Below are positions 61,936 through 64,000 of a stretch of DNA of 64,000 nucleotides, piece after piece (the first letter of the stretch is position 1; every line of letters begins with the position of its first letter). The position numbers were made by a program, and so were the translations under genes. This DNA is from an uncultured bacterium (GTDB lineage: Bacteria > Bacteroidota > Ignavibacteria > Kapaibacteriales > UBA4661): positions 55,974-119,973 of the forward strand of contig CALCNX010000034.1 of NCBI GenBank assembly GCA_937899715.1. The letters run 5' to 3'. Under the pieces are notes generated by a model, which was not told the origin of the DNA, did no database searches, and saw only the letters and a list, made by a program, of their open reading frames with translations.

Positions 61936-62976
61936 TTAGGACAGTTTACTCTGACTAATAAGTTTCTCTAACTCCGATGCACGAGGCTTCTTGCGGTAGT
62001 TTGATTCCTGTACGGCAACTGAATGACCACACAGATACGCTGCCACGTGAGGCGGTAATCCTTCATCATCTATCCATTCATTTTCACGCATTTTGCGAAT
62101 GGCATGGAAGCCAAGTGATTCTATGCCAATACCTGTACAAGCATCACGCATATAGCTTTGAATTCGGGGTAACGTTGTCCAATGGAAAACTTTCTCGCCC
62201 GTATTGATAAACCGTAACTCGTTCAAAATTTCACAAAGTCTTGGAAATGGTGCAAGCGGTATTTCACGCTCAATGCCACCTTTGCCATCTACAATGATTT
62301 TGCGTTCATCTATTGCTGACCAATGTAATTTAAGTGCTTCGCTTATGCGCATAGCTGTTTGCCCAAGAAACTCCAAAAGCAAAGCAAATTCTTCGCGTCC
62401 TTCTGCTCGTGACCATGCAGCCAAGCGTTCTACTTCTACTCGTGTAAAAGGGTTGATACTGACTTTAAGAGCCTTCGGCTTCACAATCATTTTTGCCGGA
62501 TTTGTTACCGTCCAGCCCTGTTTATTGCAATATTCAAAGAACGCATGAACCCGCTTTAATGTTGTGCGTTTAGTGTTATTATGCGCATCATATCCTTGCA
62601 AGCCGGCTGTTATCATTGTCCGGCAAGTTTCTACATCGGAAATAGGGCAATCGTGTGTCAGTAATAACCGAAAAGCTCGTTTGTACTGTAATTGCAAGCC
62701 ATACACAAGATTGGGCATGACATCCCGCATAAAGTCTTGAATAGCCTCGCTAAGATATTTTTCTGGTTTCGCTTCTTCTTTGGGATGCAAAAATTCCAAA
62801 ACACGATTTTCCAACATCTGCAGTGCTGATTTGCGATTCTTTTCGTGCCAAATTAAGCCTGTTGAATAACGCTGCCCATTCACCTCAGTATAAACCACTC
62901 CACCACGATTCAGACAAAATCCGATGCGGTAAAGCGGATGTGACCAGCGTTCCGTTTGCTTGCGTGGGCGTGGCAT
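61936..62976 (-). CDS. tyrosine recombinase (phage-type integrase)
   Basis: A 346-residue site-specific recombinase. An arm-binding N-terminal part (about 20-60, with RGGVVYTEVNGQRYSTGLIWHEK), a SAM-like core-binding part (about 75-155) and a catalytic domain (about 160-340): Arg in LGQTAMRISEALKLHWSA, Lys in KIIVDGKGGIERE, His-x-x-Arg in LGFHAIRKMREN, second His in YLCGHSVAVQESNY and the nucleophile tyrosine three residues on. All catalytic residues present. It lies beside the repressor gene on the same strand. Confidence 0.93.
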   Translation of the reverse strand: MPRPRKQTERWSHPLYRIGFCLNRGGVVYTEVNGQRYSTGLIWHEKNRKSALQMLENRVLEFLHPKEEAKPEKYLSEAIQDFMRDVMPNLVYGLQLQYKRAFRLLLTHDCPISDVETCRTMITAGLQGYDAHNNTKRTTLKRVHAFFEYCNKQGWTVTNPAKMIVKPKALKVSINPFTRVEVERLAAWSRAEGREEFALLLEFLGQTAMRISEALKLHWSAIDERKIIVDGKGGIEREIPLAPFPRLCEILNELRFINTGEKVFHWTTLPRIQSYMRDACTGIGIESLGFHAIRKMRENEWIDDEGLPPHVAAYLCGHSVAVQESNYRKKPRASELEKLISQSKLS

Positions 62977-62998
62977 GATAATTCAATATGTAAATCCG

Positions 62999-63367
62999 TT
63001 ATCGAAGACCTTTACGACGCTGAAAAAGCGCTGTAACAATTTCTTGTATATCTTTCGCCATATCCGCCGGGTCCAAAAAATCACGTAATTGTTCTGGTGT
63101 TGAGATTCCGGCTGACCTAAGCATTTCTAACATCATTTTTTCATCGGAAGCCGGATCTTGACGGCGTTCTCCTGTTTCAAGCCAATGCAAATCGCACCCT
63201 TCACGCATCAGAGGAAGGTGGAGATTCTTCAAATTCAAGCGACCATCGAGATATTTTGCTACGTGCGACGGCTGAATATTCATTCGCTCTGCGAATTCTT
63301 TATTCGTCCATCCCTTCGTATCTATCCACTCGCGTAGGCGTAGTAAAGAATTTTCACCGCTTTGCAT
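62999..63367 (-). CDS. phage-type XRE repressor
   Basis: A 122-residue helix-turn-helix protein. The HTH is at about 10-55 (LREWIDTKGWTNKEFAERMNIQPSHVAKYLDGRLNLKNL). The C-terminal part (REGCDLHWLETGER, LRDFLDPADMAKDIQEIV) is short, with no LexA-type peptidase. It faces the Cro-like gene across an operator region, as in lambdoid switches. The first operator overlaps its start codon. It precedes the integrase gene by 22 bp. Confidence 0.88.
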   Translation of the reverse strand: MQSGENSLLRLREWIDTKGWTNKEFAERMNIQPSHVAKYLDGRLNLKNLHLPLMREGCDLHWLETGERRQDPASDEKMMLEMLRSAGISTPEQLRDFLDPADMAKDIQEIVTALFQRRKGLR

Positions 63368-63368
63368 G

Positions 63369-63443
63369 ACAATTTTGTTTGCTTGTTTCCGACAATTTTG
63401 TTATGTTGATGGAGAATTGTCAGCTAAATATAAACAAAATTGT
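63369..63443. promoter_or_regulatory. phage operator cluster between repressor and Cro-like genes
   Basis: Three copies of a near-palindromic 10-mer: ACAATTTTGT at 63369-63378 and 63392-63401, and its reverse complement ACAAAATTGT at 63434-63443. Consensus ACAAWWTTGT. Spacings of 23 and 42 bp put the first at the repressor start, the second between the divergent genes and the third 12 bp before the Cro-like ATG. A single half-site (AATTGTC, 63415-) lies between. This is the layout of a repressor/Cro switch. Confidence 0.75.
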
Positions 63444-63455
63444 TATGAAAAAGGC

Positions 63456-63677
63456 ATGAAAACGAATAGAGAACTCGCAAACAAAATAAAACTTCGGTAT
63501 GGTACGGCAAAGCTTGTAGCTGAAGAGCTTGGTATAAAAGGGAGTACGGCACGAATGCGAATACGAAATGGAAATGTTGAAGCAATTCGCCTTGCCATCA
63601 AAATTGAGCAACAACAAGACCAAAAAGCAGCACAGGAAGTAAAAGAAATTTTGGCATTTACCAATCATACAAAGTAA
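63456..63677 (+). CDS. Cro-like HTH protein
   Basis: A 73-residue small DNA-binding protein: MKTNRELANKIKLRYGTAKLVAEELGIKGSTARMRIRNGNVEAIRLAI. The region YGTAKLVAEELGIKGSTARMRI looks like a helix-turn-helix with a Cro/Xre cadence. The ATG at 63456 lies 12 bp after the third operator. An upstream extension from 63366 crosses all operators and is rejected. Next gene overlaps or abuts at 63677. Confidence 0.8.
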   Translation: MKTNRELANKIKLRYGTAKLVAEELGIKGSTARMRIRNGNVEAIRLAIKIEQQQDQKAAQEVKEILAFTNHTK

Positions 63678-63949
63678 TGCTTTATACGCTTCCCAATCTC
63701 GCCGCTGCCCTCGGCGTTAGTTACCGTGTCGTGCAGCGTTTACGAGCCAATGGTTTCCTGAAGCCCCATCAATGTAATGGAACGAGGGAATACTATACAA
63801 TGCGTGAGTACGAAGCTGCCGCCGCGGCAAGTGTTGCTAAGAGTTCTCAACGTGCCACGCTGACACAAACCATGCAGAAAAACTATAAGACGCACCATAA
63901 CCAACCTCCGATAATTGACTACGACACCATTTTTCAACGCAGCCCATGA
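63677..63949 (+). CDS. MerR/Xis-like HTH protein of the element
   Basis: A 90-residue protein beginning MLYTLPNLAAALGVSYRVVQRLRANGFLKPHQCNGTREYYTMREYE, a MerR-type winged helix as found in phage excisionases and small regulators. The basic tail (QKNYKTHHNQPP) is disordered. Its stop overlaps the next ATG as ATGA. It is likely an early regulator of the element or its excisionase. Confidence 0.75.
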   Translation: MLYTLPNLAAALGVSYRVVQRLRANGFLKPHQCNGTREYYTMREYEAAAAASVAKSSQRATLTQTMQKNYKTHHNQPPIIDYDTIFQRSP

Positions 63950-64000
63950 AAGATGCCTATTATTTCCAGCACGACGCAAACGCCCGGCACGACCCAAAAC
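63946..64000 (+). CDS. phage replication-type protein (Lin1244/Lin1753-like), 5' end only
   Basis: Starts ATG at 63946 with an ATGA overlap to the preceding gene and runs off the window. The 18 visible residues are MKDAYYFQHDANARHDPK, which matches the N-terminus (M-D-YYFxHDxxARxDPK) of the Lin1244/Lin1753 domain (DUF4373) found in phage and ICE replication-initiation proteins. Confidence 0.7.
   Translation, partial: MKDAYYFQHDANARHDPK

Noticed and set aside
1..64000. CRISPR arrays or rRNA
   Set aside because: No series of repeated units with regular spacing was seen, and no rRNA-like stretch; the repeats present are two copies only or lie within genes.

Overview
The window is a stretch of bacterial chromosome with about 60 real genes and moderate GC. 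It comes from a Gram-negative member of the Bacteroidota/Chlorobiota (FCB) group. Evidence: two promoters fit the Bacteroidota form TTTG-N20-TAnnTTTG (7439-7470 and 53543-53574); one secreted protein (56545-57948) ends in a type IX secretion (T9SS) sorting domain; there is a DUF3127 protein, a type III glutamine synthetase and LPS genes (lpxK, Kdo transferase). A Kapaibacteriota or Ignavibacteria-like lineage is a guess from the overall gene mix. No rRNA or canonical tRNA gene was seen.

Layout. 1-500: HEPN/MNT toxin-antitoxin pair, cut by the window edge. 510-6856: MoxR ATPase, large lipoprotein, rpe, chemotaxis receptor, VanZ-like protein. 6874-7730: an Lrp/AsnC regulator, and divergent from it a separately promoted and terminated RNA with tRNA-like acceptor, D and T arms but no usable anticodon loop; this is the most unusual object in the window. 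7731-11235 (minus): murB, a DUF3127 protein ending in an SSB-like acidic tip, a glutamine amidotransferase and lpxK. 11373-14640: TSUP transporter, then a surface-sugar cluster (GT2, 3,4-ketoisomerase, aminotransferase). 14645-16451: accessory patch with two related coiled-coil membrane proteins and a PIN toxin-antitoxin cassette between two copies of a 22-bp repeat, the second opening a HipA-like gene remnant. 16486-18122: catalase-like protein and HisH.

18205-27592 is a run of seven minus-strand genes: trmH, a flippase-like membrane protein, an M20 amidohydrolase, an APC permease, a soluble histidine kinase, a metallo-beta-lactamase-fold hydrolase and a receiver-adenylate cyclase. The last three look like a signalling unit. 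27897-38202 holds a Lys/Glu-rich exported peptide, an Uup-type ABC-F ATPase, two alpha/beta hydrolases, a band-7 protein, a SPOR protein, murG and a 7TM-HD phosphodiesterase. 38258-42110 holds outer-membrane proteins, including an adjacent paralogous pair. 42222-53527 holds AMP nucleosidase, an SDR epimerase, PhoH, a CADD-type pABA synthase, a glutathionylspermidine-synthase-like/DUF350 pair interrupted by a small inverted-repeat element, Kdo transferase, enoyl-CoA hydratase, anchored rhodanese, DinB and mnmE.

53639-56393 is an Lrp-glnN unit with a textbook Bacteroidota promoter. 56545-61722 holds the T9SS cargo protein, an unknown lipoprotein/partner pair and a polysaccharide flippase. 61817-64000 is the left end of an integrated phage-like element: integrase and repressor on the minus strand, then a Cro-like protein, a MerR/Xis-like protein and the start of a replication-type protein on the plus strand, with three copies of a 10-bp operator between repressor and Cro.
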